The notes under the pieces: model-generated
The model's database searches: none
Told to the model about the DNA's origin: nothing
The model's input: only the letters and a program-made list of their open reading frames with translations
Assembly: GCA_963921935.1 (NCBI GenBank)
Contig: OY998177.1
Span: 6,289,754-6,353,753 of the forward strand
DNA length: 64,000 nucleotides
From: Galeruca laticollis
Lineage: Eukaryota > Arthropoda > Insecta > Coleoptera > Chrysomelidae
Direction: 5' to 3'
In this document: positions 1-12,348 of the stretch, piece by piece
Numbering within the stretch: the first letter of the stretch is position 1
Layout: each line of letters starts with the position of its first letter
Position numbers and translations under genes: made by a program

Positions 1-300
1 ATTCAACTGTGCAGGATATCACATTCATATCATTCGATTTCAAAAGTTTGTTGATAATTATTATACGATATTGTACAGAATATTCAATTGTGCAGAATAT
101 CACATTTATACCATTCGATTTCAAAAGTTGGTTGGTAATTAGTATACGATATTGGACAGGATATACAACTGTGCAGGATATCACATTTATACCCTTCGAT
201 TTCAAAAGTTGTTGTTAATTATTATAACATATTGTACAGGATATTCAACTGTACGGGATTTCACATTCATACCATTCAATTACGAAGGGTTGTTCGATAA
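1..300 (+). repeat. ~81-bp minisatellite inside the 5' LTR
   Basis: Consecutive copies of a unit of roughly 70-81 bp, each carrying a GATATCACATT core followed by TTCGATTTCAAAAG. The same array recurs at 19660-20200. The repeats are diverged, lie upstream of the TATA box and are therefore in U3, where such arrays can act as enhancer-like elements. That role is inferred. Confidence 0.8.
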
Positions 301-452
301 TAATTTTTCTTATATTATACCAAATATTTAACTATACGTGATATCGTACTTTATCTTTCATAATCAGGAAAGACCCCTTTCAAAAGTTTGGAAAACGTTG
401 TACCCGAGTCAGGTTTCTTTTGTCGATTTCATTTCTTATACAGGGCTAGTCC

Positions 453-460
453 TATATAAG
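453..460 (+). promoter_or_regulatory. TATA box of the gypsy LTR promoter
   Basis: TATATAAG, with the same octamer at 20365-20372 in the 3' LTR. Its place downstream of the repeat array and upstream of the conserved LTR half fits a U3 core promoter. The transcription start cannot be fixed from sequence alone. Confidence 0.5.
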
Positions 461-1042
461 ACATCCTTTACGGGTGTCACGAGAACGGGTAACTACCTCC
501 AGCTTTGGAAAGACGTTTTTCCTTGACTGAATCTTTAATGTAACATACCGGGGCATTTCCCCCCCGAGTAACTGTAATTTTATCCAAATCAGGGCTGTAT
601 AATTTACTATTGTTTGTAATATATACTTGTACATATTTATCCACCCAGTCTGTTTCCTTTATCAACAACCCTTACCCTCGTACCAACAAGTTAGAACGGG
701 CTGACACGACCTGCATTAGAACTCAGACTTGGCACATTGTATAAGCCCAAGAGGCACCACGGAGGCCTCGATCGCTCGTGCCAGGAAAACCCCTCCCTGG
801 AGGTAACCCGCAGAGAGGTTTCTGGCTCTAAATTTGTGCCGTAAGGCACTGGTGACAGCATGCTGCCAACATTTCTAGGATATGATTGTACAGTAGGACC
901 CCTCCGGTCACTACAATCAGAAGAAAAGAAGCCAAAGGAATATTACCGTTTCCTATACCATTGGAATATACCAAACGATCTATTAGTGTGGGGACAGCGC
1001 TCACTGGATACACCCCACGGAGATCAGAGTTCTTTATTACAC

Positions 1043-1056
1043 TGGTGACAGCGGTG
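1043..1056 (+). promoter_or_regulatory. Primer-binding site of the gypsy element
   Basis: TGGTGACAGCGGTG begins one base after the LTR end at 1041. A TGG start at this place is the usual complement of a tRNA CCA tail that primes minus-strand DNA. The tRNA species is not assigned. Confidence 0.7.
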
Positions 1057-1088
1057 TTCCAGATCCTGAGTTCGTAGGACAGGAGTAG

Positions 1089-1104
1089 TTACAAGAGGGG
1101 AAGT
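1089..1104 (+). promoter_or_regulatory. Polypurine-tract-like motif just after the primer-binding site
   Basis: The 16-mer TTACAAGAGGGGAAGT here is identical to 19012-19027, which is the true polypurine tract plus the first base of the 3' LTR. A copy next to the primer-binding site is not expected and is discussed in the findings. The rest of the leader, 1105-1248, shows no other feature. Confidence 0.6.
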
Positions 1105-1248
1105 CCTATCCAATCAGCAATCTTTTTTTCATTATTCCGATTAACCTATCCATTTCAGGCACCGAGGAGGCCAAATAAAGGTAAAAGTTAAATAAGTAAG
1201 ATTTGGTTTACCCAATATGGATAAGGAACACTAGTGAATTAAACAAAA

Positions 1249-2414
1249 ATGCCGTCAGATTTTAATAATAGGGCAGGTGCAAGTAACCAAGGAGGCTTAG
1301 AATCCACGGGGCATTCGAGCAATATGTCATTAGCATTAAGAATACCACAGAAACCACCACTAGGGGTGATCGCCTCAACTCTGACATACTTTACAGGTAG
1401 AGATACGGCCAGATATATAGAAAAGTTGGAGTTAAGGGCCAAACTTGACGGATGGTCAGAAACAGAAACACTGACGCTACTGAAGTTCAAACTCGCGGGC
1501 GCGGCCCACGACTTCTTCAAAGCCGACCCAAGATTAGACACAGCAACATACGCCGAATTTAAGGAGAAAATACTGAGGAAATTCGTCCCAAGGAAATCGA
1601 TCGCTGACTGGTGGATGCAACTAGTCCAATGCTACCAGAGGCACGACGAAGACGTAGCAGCTTTCTGCACAAGACTACGATTAACAGGGAACAAAATATT
1701 GGAGGAAGACATAAAAGGAGCGAGCAGAGAACAGATACCGAACATCCAAAGGAAACACAACGCGGTACTGTTGAATCAATTCAAAGTTGGACTAAGAAAG
1801 GATCTTCTCAGGGATGTAGGATTTTACATACTACATAAAGATGACCTCACATTAGAAGAAGTAGAGGAAATTGTTAATTGTCAAGAAATAGCAGCCACAA
1901 TGGTGAGCGGAAGGAACAACGGCCACAGAGTTGCTTTTGCGAATGGGCAACGGAGGTAGGTGCACAGCATGTGGGAAGTCGATACATGAAACAGAGGAAT
2001 GCAGACATAGCGTAAAATGTATGTACTGTGGCAGACAAGGCCACTGGACATCAAACTGCAGAACAAGAGAAGCGGAAGAAGCAAAAATGGAGAAAAATGT
2101 CAAATCTGTAGGAAACAGAGCATTGGGCAGCATACTGCAGAAACCAAGAAACCAAGGAACCAACCACAGATAGAAATGTATGTCACTACTGCGGAAAACA
2201 AGGCAACTGGGTCAAGGAATGCAGGAAGAAAATGTTCAATGAAGAAAACAAACAATGGAATACGGAACAATGGAATCAAGAAGGAAGAATCACAACACAA
2301 CAAAATAACTACGGGGAATACAGCGGACATAGGAACCCAAGAAAAAAGAATTGGAACAGAGAAGTATCACAGACACACGAGCAACATAATTTCGGACAAA
2401 GGCTCCAAACATAA
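1249..2414 (+). pseudogene. gag: gypsy gag: capsid and zinc knuckles, frameshifted
   Basis: The 236-residue ORF from ATG 1249 carries the retrotransposon gag capsid-type region: an FxG-type motif (YFTGRDTARYIEKLE), then a helix-rich segment resembling the Retrotrans_gag family (HDFFKADPRL, FKEKILRKFVP). It stops at 1959. Two CX2CX4HX4C zinc knuckles follow in another frame at about 1960-2065 (CTACGKSIHETEEC and CMYCGRQGHWTSNC). A third, degenerate knuckle lies near 2097, and a knuckle-like CHYCGKQGNWVKEC follows in a third frame near 2177. The knuckles bind RNA during packaging in this family. At least two frameshifts break the gene. Bases 2415-2623 join gag to pol and contain no convincing ORF. 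Confidence 0.85.
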
Positions 2415-2623
2415 GAGAACAGAAGATGGCACTCCACAGAGAGAAGACAACCAAACAAAGAAGATGGAAGAAAACATTTAAACTAATAAGGACGACCGTT
2501 ACTCCCCAAACAAGTGGTCAAACGGAAACTAGGGGGAAATGAACACGCAAAAGTAAAGACGGACATCAACCGGCAACAAAAACGGAAAACAAGGAAGAAA
2601 ACAAGAAAAAACAGGTAGAAACA

Positions 2624-5600
2624 ATGTATCATAACGGATCGACCATAAATAGAAGCGAAGAACCCCCGTATATAGTACTCTTAAGAATAAACGGAAAGAA
2701 CGAACCCTGTATGATGGACACAGGCAGAGCATACTCACTAATAAGTAAATCCATAATAGCAGACACGGAATTAGACACGCGGATCACGGAACAATTAACC
2801 TTAAAAGGCATAACAGGACACACAATACACCTTTACGGATCGACACAAATAGCCATAGCGACAACAGGAATGGACTATAATATCTACACCGAAGAAATTG
2901 CAGCCAATAACGGTATAATGGGAGGCACAGCAGTATTATTAGGTCGAGAGTTTCTAGAAGAACAGGAGGCAACAATCTCATACAGAGGAAACCCAACATT
3001 GGAAATGTGGGGAAGGAAAATACCACTAATGAACCCAAGGCAAATCAGAGACGTGCTGAATAATCATAGACAATTACGGACAGAAACATACGAACAAGTA
3101 GCGGCAACAAGGAAACAAGAAAACCCCAGAGAGAAAGACACGTGGCAGAAATGGCTAAAAATAGTGGAATCAATGTACAGACAAAAGGAAATCATAGAAC
3201 GCAGAATAAACACACCAAAACAAGAAACAACCAAACTAGGAAGAGACATAAATAGTTCGGTAGAAAAAATAAAGGAAACTACAGGCAGAGATGAAACAGA
3301 AGAAAGAGAAACTACATACACAAACCAAAAACCCATAATCGACGAAATATGGCGCACAGACACAGAACATAAGGAGAAAAACGGAAGAAATGAAACAACC
3401 GAAGATATCAGGAATAACAGAGAAGAAACAGAATGCACAAGGACCTGCACAGATATATACACAAAGGATAGTTTGACCATACCAGCGCTATCTGAGGGTC
3501 ACACTATTGGGACCCTGAAACATAACATAAAAAGAAATACAGTCGTATGCGAGACCCAAGAAAACGGACAACATACAATCAGATTGGCAAACAGCATATC
3601 AAAAAACCAAAGACAAATTCCCATAAGGATAATCAAAACATCGGCGCAGGAAATTAATCTCACAAAAGGCACTAAGATAAGGAAAGCTTACAAATGCTTA
3701 GAAGAGGATCGACTAAACACTAATATACAGGGTACAATCGGAAAATTCGACATTAAAACAGACGACAGGATCCGAAATAACTTCGAATTAGACCACATAC
3801 ATACAAAAAGCAAAGAACTAGTCAAGCTAATACAAAAGTACCACCATCTATTTACGGATGACGACGGAACTCTGAATAGCACCACAAAAGCCAAACACCA
3901 CATAACTCTGGAACTAGGCTCTCAGCCAATATGCAAGGCTCCCTATAGGATACCCTACCATCAACGAGAGACACTGCAAAAAGAAATCGATAGGCTACTA
4001 GCATCCAATGTAATCAGAACATCTTCCAGCCCATGGTCAGCACGAGTAGTCTTAGTAGTAAAGCAGACCCCGGAAGGAGAAGAAAAAGTGAGAATGCGTA
4101 TAGACTACAGAGCACTGAACGCGGTGACCAAGAAAGAATACTATCCACTACCTAACGTATCAGACCTACTACAAGAATACAAAGCGGGAGGCGAAACCTT
4201 ATTTTCACTAATCGACGTAGCTAAAGCATACCACCAAGTAGACATGAGAGAAGAAGACATCCCGTTAACCGGATTCAGCACATAGCAAAGACACTACGAA
4301 TACACCAAAATGCCGTTCGGATTAGTAAACGCACCATCATTTTTCCAGAGATTCATGAATGCCACCTTAAGCAGATTAACAGGAATAAAATGTATGGCAT
4401 ATCTAGATGATATCATCATATTCAATTACACGGGAAGCAGGGATCATTTAGAGAAACTAGAGGAGGTGTTCGGAAGACTATCAGAAGCCAACATCAAACT
4501 AAAACCGAAAAAATATAAATTCATGCTAGAGAAAGTAAAATATCTGGGACACATTATCTCACAAGAGGGAATAGATCCAGACCCACAAAAACTGGAGGCG
4601 GTGCACAAATATCCCCTACTGAAGAATGTGAAGGGAGTAAGAGGATTTCTAGGTTTAGTAAACTGGTACAGACACTTTATACCAAATATAACAGAAATAG
4701 CGGCACCATTAGTAAACTTAACAAAAAAGGATACACCGTTTAAAATCTCGGAAGATGTAATAACGGCAATGAATCAATTAAAAACATTACTGACCTCAGA
4801 TAAAGTTTTAATATTCCCCGACTTCACCAAACCCTTCCTACTGTCAACAGACGCATCAAACATAGGCGTAGGAGCAATACTGAGTCAAATAAGGGATGGC
4901 AGAGAATGACCAATAGCATATGCAAGCAGAACACAAAATAGGGCAGAAACCAACTACTCAACTAGGGAAAAAGAATTGCTAGGCGTTATTTTTGGAATTA
5001 AAACCATCAGATGCTACATTTACGGAACAAAATTCACCATAATAACAGACCATAGAGCACTGAAATGGGTACTGACACTAAAAGACCCCAACTCTAGGCT
5101 AACACGATGGGCCTTAACACTGGTAGAATACGACTTCGAAGTAATACACAGAATGGGAAGAAGACACGGAAACGCGGATGCACTGAGCAGAATGTACGAC
5201 AAAACATGCAATTATGTAGAAACCACATACGAAGACTACTTACAATATATCTCAGAAAACGACCTACCAGGGAAAGACAAAATAAGCAGGAAAGAAGGAG
5301 ACTTAGGTTCCCTCCAAGACGAAGAATCAATAGCCATCCTAATGGCAAAGAACAGACCCAATCAGGAACCACTAATAAAGATGATAGAAAAGATATACAC
5401 TCCACCGGACGTCTCACAAGCACAAATAGAATCGGTCAAAGAATGGGACACCGTAGACAAACAATTCTACGTAGCACTAAATAGAACGTCATTCGAAGAA
5501 GAAACATCATACGAGATAATGTGGAATATTATCCAGAAGTTGAAAAAACTATGCGAAGAAAACACGAAAAAAGGCATAACCTTCATAACCAGCCAAGAAC

Positions 5601-6168
5601 AAATTCCAGGACTGTGCTGGGACGAAATCACAAAGATGATTCAATTCACATTCTACGGGTCAACCACCAAAGTAAACATACTAAAACCGATCTCAACCAG
5701 AGAAACAGGAAAAATCCAAATAATCGAAGCAGACGAGGAATGGGAACCACTCTGGGACAAAGAGTTACTGAAAAAAGAACAAAAATGTGACGATTTCTGC
5801 AACAGCATCGTACAACAAATGAACAAGGACGAAACAAAGCAAAAATATTACATCGACAAAGAAGGGCTCCTATACAGACAAGATCAAGAAGACAACAGGG
5901 ACCAACTAGTAATACCTAGAAACTGTATCACCAAAGTTATAGAAGATTTTCACGACTCACCCATCTATTATCATCAAGGACAACAAAAGACGTTATTGGC
6001 AATAAAAAGACGTTGCTTCTGGCCAACAATGAGAACGGACATAATAAACTACTGTAAACTGTGCGACGCATGCAACAGACGGAAGACTTCACCACACTTC
6101 AGAAAGGCACCACTGCAAAGATTTACAAAGGCCACAGAGCCTTGGGAAATAACTTCAATGGACATAGT
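2624..6168 (+). pseudogene. pol: gypsy pol, 5' part: protease, RT, RNase H, integrase N-terminus
   Basis: One frame runs from 2624, broken by TAG at 4283 and TGA at 4907. In order it shows a retropepsin motif (MMDTGRAYSLI, about 2712), a low-complexity spacer, reverse transcriptase (RMRIDYRALN, LFSLIDVAKAYHQ, MPFGLVNAPSFFQRFM, then the YLDD active site near 4399), RNase H (LSTDASNIGVGAIL, ITDHRALKWVL, GNADALSR) and the integrase zinc-binding HHCC region near 5955-6090 (CKLCDACNRRK). The frame enters the integrase core at SMDIV and is cut by the BEL/Pao insertion at 6169; it resumes at 12555. Domain order PR-RT-RH-IN is that of Ty3/gypsy. The two stops make it non-functional as read. Confidence 0.92.
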
Positions 6169-6369
6169 TGATTTGGTTGTAATTAATAAACTGGTGGACT
6201 GTAGATATTTCTTTATTTTTAGTTTAAATTTAGCGAAATAGCACAACAGCAGCCATGTCAACATTCATGGCGAGACTGATTTTTATATAACAAAATGCGC
6301 TGATGCCATATTTCATAAATGATCGGCGCTAAACACTTATTATAAAATTTTAATTTTTGGGACTTAACA
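6169..6369 (-). repeat. 3' LTR of the BEL/Pao element
   Basis: Read on the minus strand it starts TGTTAAGTCCC and ends CCAAATCA, so it has TG...CA ends. It matches 12349-12549 at 200 of 201 positions by eye. Confidence 0.95.
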
Positions 6370-6383
6370 TACCGCCCGCCTTG
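6370..6383 (-). promoter_or_regulatory. Polypurine tract of the BEL/Pao element
   Basis: On the minus strand AAGGCGGGCGGTA immediately precedes the 3' LTR, the position where plus-strand DNA synthesis is primed. Bases 6384-6714 between this tract and the pol stop are an AT-rich 3' untranslated region with no other visible feature. Confidence 0.7.
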
Positions 6384-6714
6384 AAAGTACCCTAGTACTT
6401 TAAAAATTCTTACACAATTTAGGTTAAAACAACATAAATTTTTTTTAAAAAAAAACGTACTTGTTTAGACATACAAAAAAAACTAATAGTAAAACATAAA
6501 TTCACATGGTTCTTAATAACATCTAATGTAAGTAAGATGCTGTAATTAATAACCAATATTACAGTTATTCTCAAACAACCGATCTAGTTGCTTATTTTAT
6601 TTTAATTGTAGTAACAACCTTATTTTTAAGACCATGAAGAAAAGGGTATAATATAACAAAGATACCAATAATAATTACTCGGCACTTGACCATTTGGTTA
6701 TAGTTACAATAATT

Positions 6715-9700
6715 TCAATTAATTGGCAACGCACATACGCGATTTACTGCACGTGTTATTTCACCACCGTTCACCTTTAAGCTCACTACACGGTTAATTC
6801 CGTCCTTTCCTGGGTGGATGGCAATAACTCTTCCTAAATGCCAGTTCATAGGCGGAGCACTGTCATTTTTTATTAAAACTAAAGTTCCAACCTTGATCAA
6901 GGTCGTGGAATTCTGTCGCCATTTCAAGCGAGTTTGTAGTTCCGACAGATATTCTTTTTGCCACCTACGCCAAAAATGTTGCGCCATATATTGGAGATGC
7001 TGCCACTTGGTGAGGCGATTCTCTGGAGTGGTTGTTAAGTTAATTTCAGGAAGGCTAGTGAGTGATTTGCCGATCAAAAAGTGTCCTGGTGCTAACGCCG
7101 ATACGTCGTCCGGGTCCTGAGTAAATGGAGATAGCGGACGCGAATTTAGTATACCTTCAATCTGTGTCAACACCGTGGCATATTCTTCAAATGTTAAACG
7201 ATTGTCACCTATAACGCGCTTAATGTGACTTTTTGCTGACTTGATGCCAGCTTCCCAGAGTCCGCCGAAGCTTGGAGAAGACGCTGGTATAAAGTGCCAT
7301 TTTATACTATATTCAGAGGCCAATTGATTAGCAATAACTTCTGACTTATTTGTTAAAAAATGGTAAATTTTAGAAAGTTCGTTATTTGCACCCTTATAGT
7401 TTGAACCGTTATCTGAGTACACGTTAGATGGTTTACCACGTCTACTCACAAATCTAGTAAATGCAGCCAAGAATGCTTGCGTGGTCAGTTCAGATACCAA
7501 TTCAATGTGTATGGCCTTCGTGGTCATACATACAAATATACACATATATGCCTTAATAATTTTGGCACCGCGAGTCTGCCTATCCTTTAACAAAAATGGC
7601 CCGCCATAATCAGTACCGACATTTACGAAAATACTATGAGAAGTAACTCGTACTTCAGGTAAGTCACCCATTAGGTAGTTAGAGTCTCTTGGAGCAACAC
7701 GAAAACATTTCACACAATGTCGAATTATATTCTTGCAGGCATTTCGACCAGATATAGGCCAGTATCTTTCTCTTACTGCGTACAACAATTGTTGTACACC
7801 ACAATGAAGCAAACGTTCATGTGTTTGTCTCCAGATTTGATTAGTCAGAAAATGATTACTTGGTAAGATTATGGGGTGTTTATTATCAAAAGGCAGAGTT
7901 GAATTTTTGATTCTACTGCCTACACGCATTATACCGTTTTGCAAAAAAGGATTAAGAGACAAAATTTTACTTGATTTATTTAGTTCTTTTTTATTACCTA
8001 AATTTGCATATTCATGAGGAAAACATTCTATTTGTACATTTTTAATTATTACATTTAAAGCTCCGTCGAGTTCTTTGGGGAGCAATGGACCATAAATTCT
8101 GTCAGTATGTCTTGCCTTGATATTAGCCACAAAACGTGAAATATATGCTAGTATTCTTAGGGTTTTTGAAAACGAAGAAAACTTATGGAGTATAGACATT
8201 ATTCCATTATTAGGCCTGATTATTGCACAAGAGACACTCCTTTATTCAGGTGTATTGGTGAGTTCATGGACAGGTTCAATCACATTCCAGGTTTCGTTAT
8301 TTGCCAAGAGCCAATCAGGTCCATGCCACCATAATTTTGAATTTTTGAAAACTTCAACAGTTGTTCCTCTGGATAATAAATCGGCGGGATTATCGCTGGA
8401 CTTCACATAAAACCAATTTTGGGGTTTGGTGAGTGACCTAATTTCACTTACCCTGTTTGCCACAAAAGTTTTCCATTTGTAGGACTCATTTCTTATCCAA
8501 CACAAATTTATTGTAGAGTCTGTCCAAAATTACAATTTATTAAAATTTATTTCCAATACCTCCAATATTTTAGAAGATAAATTTGCAAGTAATTGCGCAC
8601 CACATAATTCAAGACGAGGCAGGCTTATTTGCTTTAATGGAGCCACGCGTGATTTTGCACACAATAAACTAGAGTAATATTCCCCATCGGCATTTAAACA
8701 ACGTAAATAGATGCACGCCCCGTAAGACTTTATCGAAGCATCGCAAAATCCGTGCAATTCGATACTTACATATTGTGGAACAATTATGCACCTTGGGATT
8801 TCTAATTCCTTAATATCGCAAAGATTGGTATAAAATGAAAACCATATATTCATCAGATTCTGAGGGATATCATCATCCCAGTCTACGTTTAATTGCCAAA
8901 GTTCTTGAATTATAAGTTTTGCAATTATTATAATTGGACCCAGCAACCTAGAGGGTCAAATATTTGACAAATTAGCGATAAAATCGCGCGTTTTGTTAAT
9001 TTATTGTTACACAAATTATTATTAATATTGATGTTGTATCTAATAGAATCATCACTAGCGTCCCAGTATATACCTAAGGTTTTATTTTGCTCGTTCATCC
9101 CTATATTAAGTATACTAACGTCTAGATTCTTGTTTGTTTCGAATTTGTTTAGCAACTCCTTATTGTTGCATAGAAACTTCCTAAGTTCAAACCCATAAGC
9201 GGCCAACAACTTAACTATATTATCCTGGATTTCTAATAATTCTGACATTGAATTGGACCCTGTCAACAAATCGTCCATATAAAAATCTCTTTCAATTATT
9301 TTACTAATTTTAGGAGAATTTGTTTTATTTTCAGCAGCAATCTGAAATAAGCATTTGACCGCTAAATAAGGAGCGGACGACGTGCCCTAGGTTACGGTAT
9401 TCAATTTAAAACACTTAATTTTTTCGTCTAGTTGTGATCGCCAAAAGATCTTTTGATATTTTAATTCATCTGGATTAATAAGTATCTGACGATACATTTT
9501 CGATATATCACCCGTCATAACAAATTGGTGAATGCGGAACCTAGCTAAAATAGAAAAAACATCTTGTTGTAGCGTAGGGCCACTAAGTTGGACATCATTA
9601 AGGGATAGTCCACTTGATGTTTTTGCCGACGCATCAAATACTACCCGACATTTGGTAGTGAGGCTATTGTTTTTTAATACCGCATGATGAGGTAGATAAT

Positions 9701-10277
9701 ATCCTTCATCTTTTAAATCATCAATTTCCGACATATGACCCAGACTATGATATTCATTCATAAATGTGCAATATTCCGATTTTAAATTTGGATTTTTTTC
9801 GAATTTTCGTTCAAGTAAATGGAATCGATTTAATGCCATATTACGAGAATCGCCCAATGAATCAAGATTATTCTTAAATGGAACCCTGACTATAAATCTC
9901 CCTGTTGAGTTCCTTGTCGTAGTATCACGAAAATAATTCTCGCAGTATGTTTCAGATTCGGACATACTAACCTTATTACTACTAATCTGTTCGATTTCCC
10001 AAAATTTTTCAATTTTATTTTCAAACATAGCATTGGAATCCGAAATATTTAAACAACTAAACGATTTATTAAAATATGTGAAATCTAAATTTAAATTACC
10101 CGCTCTTATATAACCAAATTTGGTATCTTGCAAAATTGGCATTTTGGGTCCAAGCTGGACCTGATTAGATCCCATAATAGACCAAAATATGGTTGATCCT
10201 AGCAATACTTCAATTTCTGCTGATACATTAAAATTAGGATCAGCCAGTTGTAAATTGGAAGGGATGTTAAGGTTATC
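6715..10277 (-). pseudogene. pol: BEL/Pao pol: RT, RNase H, integrase, broken
   Basis: Reading down from 10277, in order: RT with FDASAKTSSGLSLNDVQL near 9600 and the YMDDLLTG active site near 9270; an RNase H region (VSIELHGFCDASIKSYGACI near 8760); integrase zinc region (HERLLHCGVQQLL, HCVKCFR); integrase core (VGTDYGGPFLLKD, SDNGSNYKGA, GGLWEAGIKSAK); and the BEL-type C-terminal domain (WQHLQYMAQHFWRRWQKEYL, GTLVLIKND). In-frame stops are TAA at 10278-10280 (upstream boundary), TAG at 9387, TAA at 8530 and TAA at 8242, and the frame shifts near 8940 at the IFDPLG motif. Domains are otherwise well preserved, so decay is slight, in keeping with near-identical LTRs. Confidence 0.9.
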
Positions 10278-12044
10278 TTAATTAAAAGACATGATTGGTA
10301 ATTTATCGGTAATTTTAGGAAGAACTAAACAATTTATAGTACTCTTGTGATTACTAACACGTGATTTTATTGTCACGTTTACTTGTTTATTTATGTTAGT
10401 TAATGTTTGGCCTACACCTTTCACTGCATGATTTATTTTAATTGGTTTTATACCTAATTTGTTACAAATATCCTGCGAAATAAAATTACTCTGTGAGCCA
10501 CTGTCCAATAAAGCCCGAGCAGTAATTAATTTTTCCCCATTTGTCAACTGAATAATCGCAGTTGAAAGTAATACTTGCGAATGACTTGCCGAAATTTCCC
10601 CAAATGGTGTAACTTGGCTAGAGCCGGCAACACCGTAAGCTGTCGCATGTGAATTTAGCGAAGAACCTTGAATTTGGCCGGTGCTGTTATTTCCCTGAGT
10701 GGGAGGAGCTTCTTGGATTTCTTGTTCTTGGCGCGAAATATTTCCACTGTTTGTTCTTCCTGATTCTGGCCCATGATCATTTTTATTGTAATCTTCCCTG
10801 TGGAGTAGTGTATTATGAGCCTTCCTACATTTAAAACATTTTGATTTTGGACATTTCCATGAGTGATGTGAATCTCTCAGACAGTTCAAACATAATTTAA
10901 GTTGTTTAGCTGCACCTATTCGATCATTAATTGATAGTTTTAAAAAAGATTCACATTTAAAAATGCTGTGAGATTGTTGGTTGCAAAAATAACACTTAAA
11001 ATTACTTTCTGATTTTTTGTTATCTATAGACTGATAACTATTACTGTGTCCATGTTTATGTATTTTTTTTAATGGTTGCTTATACTTATTTGTCTCGACA
11101 CTATTATTCGATACCTCCAATTTTTCCAGTATCTCACACTTGTTTTTCAAAAAATTATTTAAATCACTCATTGTTGGTAATTCTTTCGCGTATTTATACG
11201 TTTCCCAATCACGTCGCGTAGTAGGGTCAAATTTACTAGACATTATATATATAATCAGATGATCCCAAGCATCTGTGTTTTCTCCTAAAGAATTAAGGGA
11301 ACGTAAATGTTTTGTGACACAATCATATAAATTGCGTAAGTCACTATATGATTCGTTTATTAAACAAGGATGCTCAAATATTGCACGTATATGATTATAA
11401 ATTATTAGCTTTTTGTTTTCGAATCTATCGGTCAAAAACTGCCATGCAATTCTATAATTCGCATCGGATACTTCTATTGACTTGATTATGTCATAAACCT
11501 CCTTACTTAACGAGGATCTTAAATAATAAAATTTCTGAATGTTATTTAATGCAGTATTACCATCCACTAAGGCTATAAAAGAATCCTTAAATTCTAACCA
11601 GTCACCATACTGACCATCAAAATTTGGTAATTTAATAGGTGGTAACTTTACTAATGACTGTACCGAATTTAAATCAGCTACACCGTTTCTTGAACTGACC
11701 ACGGAACCATTACTACCGTCATTCGAACTTTCTTTATTATATTTACTTATTAAGTTATTTATATTGCTAATCAATTTATAATATTTCGTTTCAAATTCAT
11801 TTCTCTCAGCTTCGTCGGGCCGAGATTCGGATTCATTTTCTTTAATACTTAATTGTTCTATTTGAAACTGAAGTTCTTCAAACTCGTTACAAAGCGGCTG
11901 TACGTATTCTAACCGAACTTGCAATTCATTAATAGTTTCATCATTTAATGTTTCTCGATTAATTGACTCAAAATAATTTTTAAATCGTGTTAGCTTACTT
12001 TTTATTGTGGCTCTTTGAGATTTTAATGTCGCGAGTTCAGCCAT
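10278..12044 (-). CDS. gag: BEL/Pao gag and protease start
   Basis: Open frame on the minus strand; the start is set at MAELATLKSQR (12044) because the upstream methionine lies in leader-like sequence. Residues near the N-terminus are coiled-coil rich. The middle matches the BEL/Pao gag region (LPPIKLPNFDGQYGDWLEFKD; FYYLRSSL), followed by three CCHC-type knuckles near 10840-11000 (CYFCNQQSHSIFKC, CLNCLRDSHHSWKC, CFKCRKAHNTLLH). It ends in the aspartic protease motif ALLDSGSQSNFIS near 10500. In intact relatives the frame runs on into RT; here TAA at 10278 cuts it. Confidence 0.88.
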   Translation of the reverse strand: MAELATLKSQRATIKSKLTRFKNYFESINRETLNDETINELQVRLEYVQPLCNEFEELQFQIEQLSIKENESESRPDEAERNEFETKYYKLISNINNLISKYNKESSNDGSNGSVVSSRNGVADLNSVQSLVKLPPIKLPNFDGQYGDWLEFKDSFIALVDGNTALNNIQKFYYLRSSLSKEVYDIIKSIEVSDANYRIAWQFLTDRFENKKLIIYNHIRAIFEHPCLINESYSDLRNLYDCVTKHLRSLNSLGENTDAWDHLIIYIMSSKFDPTTRRDWETYKYAKELPTMSDLNNFLKNKCEILEKLEVSNNSVETNKYKQPLKKIHKHGHSNSYQSIDNKKSESNFKCYFCNQQSHSIFKCESFLKLSINDRIGAAKQLKLCLNCLRDSHHSWKCPKSKCFKCRKAHNTLLHREDYNKNDHGPESGRTNSGNISRQEQEIQEAPPTQGNNSTGQIQGSSLNSHATAYGVAGSSQVTPFGEISASHSQVLLSTAIIQLTNGEKLITARALLDSGSQSNFISQDICNKLGIKPIKINHAVKGVGQTLTNINKQVNVTIKSRVSNHKSTINCLVLPKITDKLPIMSFN

Positions 12045-12348
12045 GTTATTGACACAAATCCAAACTATTACCAAATTTAATAATATAATTATGGAACGAA
12101 CTTACTCAGAATTTTTTCCGAAAGGAACCCTTGGTGGAACACGACAATTTTATTTTCACTGCCTTCCTGTTCTCTCTCTTCTGTTTGGCTTGGACTATAG
12201 TGGATTTCGCGCTGCTTGTACTATCTTGACACTATGGTTTCTCTTGTTACCGCGCTTTTTGCCGGTTATATTTATCAACAATTTACTTCTAATTGTTAAA
12301 ATTCACTAGATAAATTTCACTTATTTTTCATGAGGCTCGATTGACCAA
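12045..12348 (-). promoter_or_regulatory. BEL/Pao 5' leader with primer-binding site
   Basis: Directly inside the 5' LTR, the minus strand reads TTGGTCAATCGAGCC (12334-12348), with the TGG start of a tRNA-primed site. The remainder is an untranslated leader without recognisable features. Confidence 0.55.

Larger units (their letters stand above)
1..1041 (+). repeat. 5' LTR of the gypsy element, left-truncated by the window
   Basis: This matches 19850-20953 with scattered substitutions and ends in TTACA, immediately before a TGG-starting primer-binding site. The 3' copy shows that a full LTR is about 1927 bp and starts TGATGTAAT, so around 900 bp are missing upstream of this window. It contains the minisatellite and TATA box described separately. 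Short ORFs here recur in the other LTR with no conserved protein and are not annotated. Confidence 0.93.

Noticed and set aside
1..300. Regularly spaced repeats that might suggest a CRISPR array
   Set aside because: The 81-bp units are direct, contiguous and diverged with no unique spacers, sit inside an LTR, and the genome is eukaryotic.
2100..5423. Long minus-strand ORFs opposite the gypsy pol
   Set aside because: They are antisense shadows of an A-rich coding strand (Leu-, Ser- and Phe-rich) with no domain.
8242..10280. Programmed readthrough or recoding of the four BEL stops
   Set aside because: The stops are of different types (TAA, TAG) and at unrelated places within domains, and no readthrough context was seen; mutation or sequence error is simpler.
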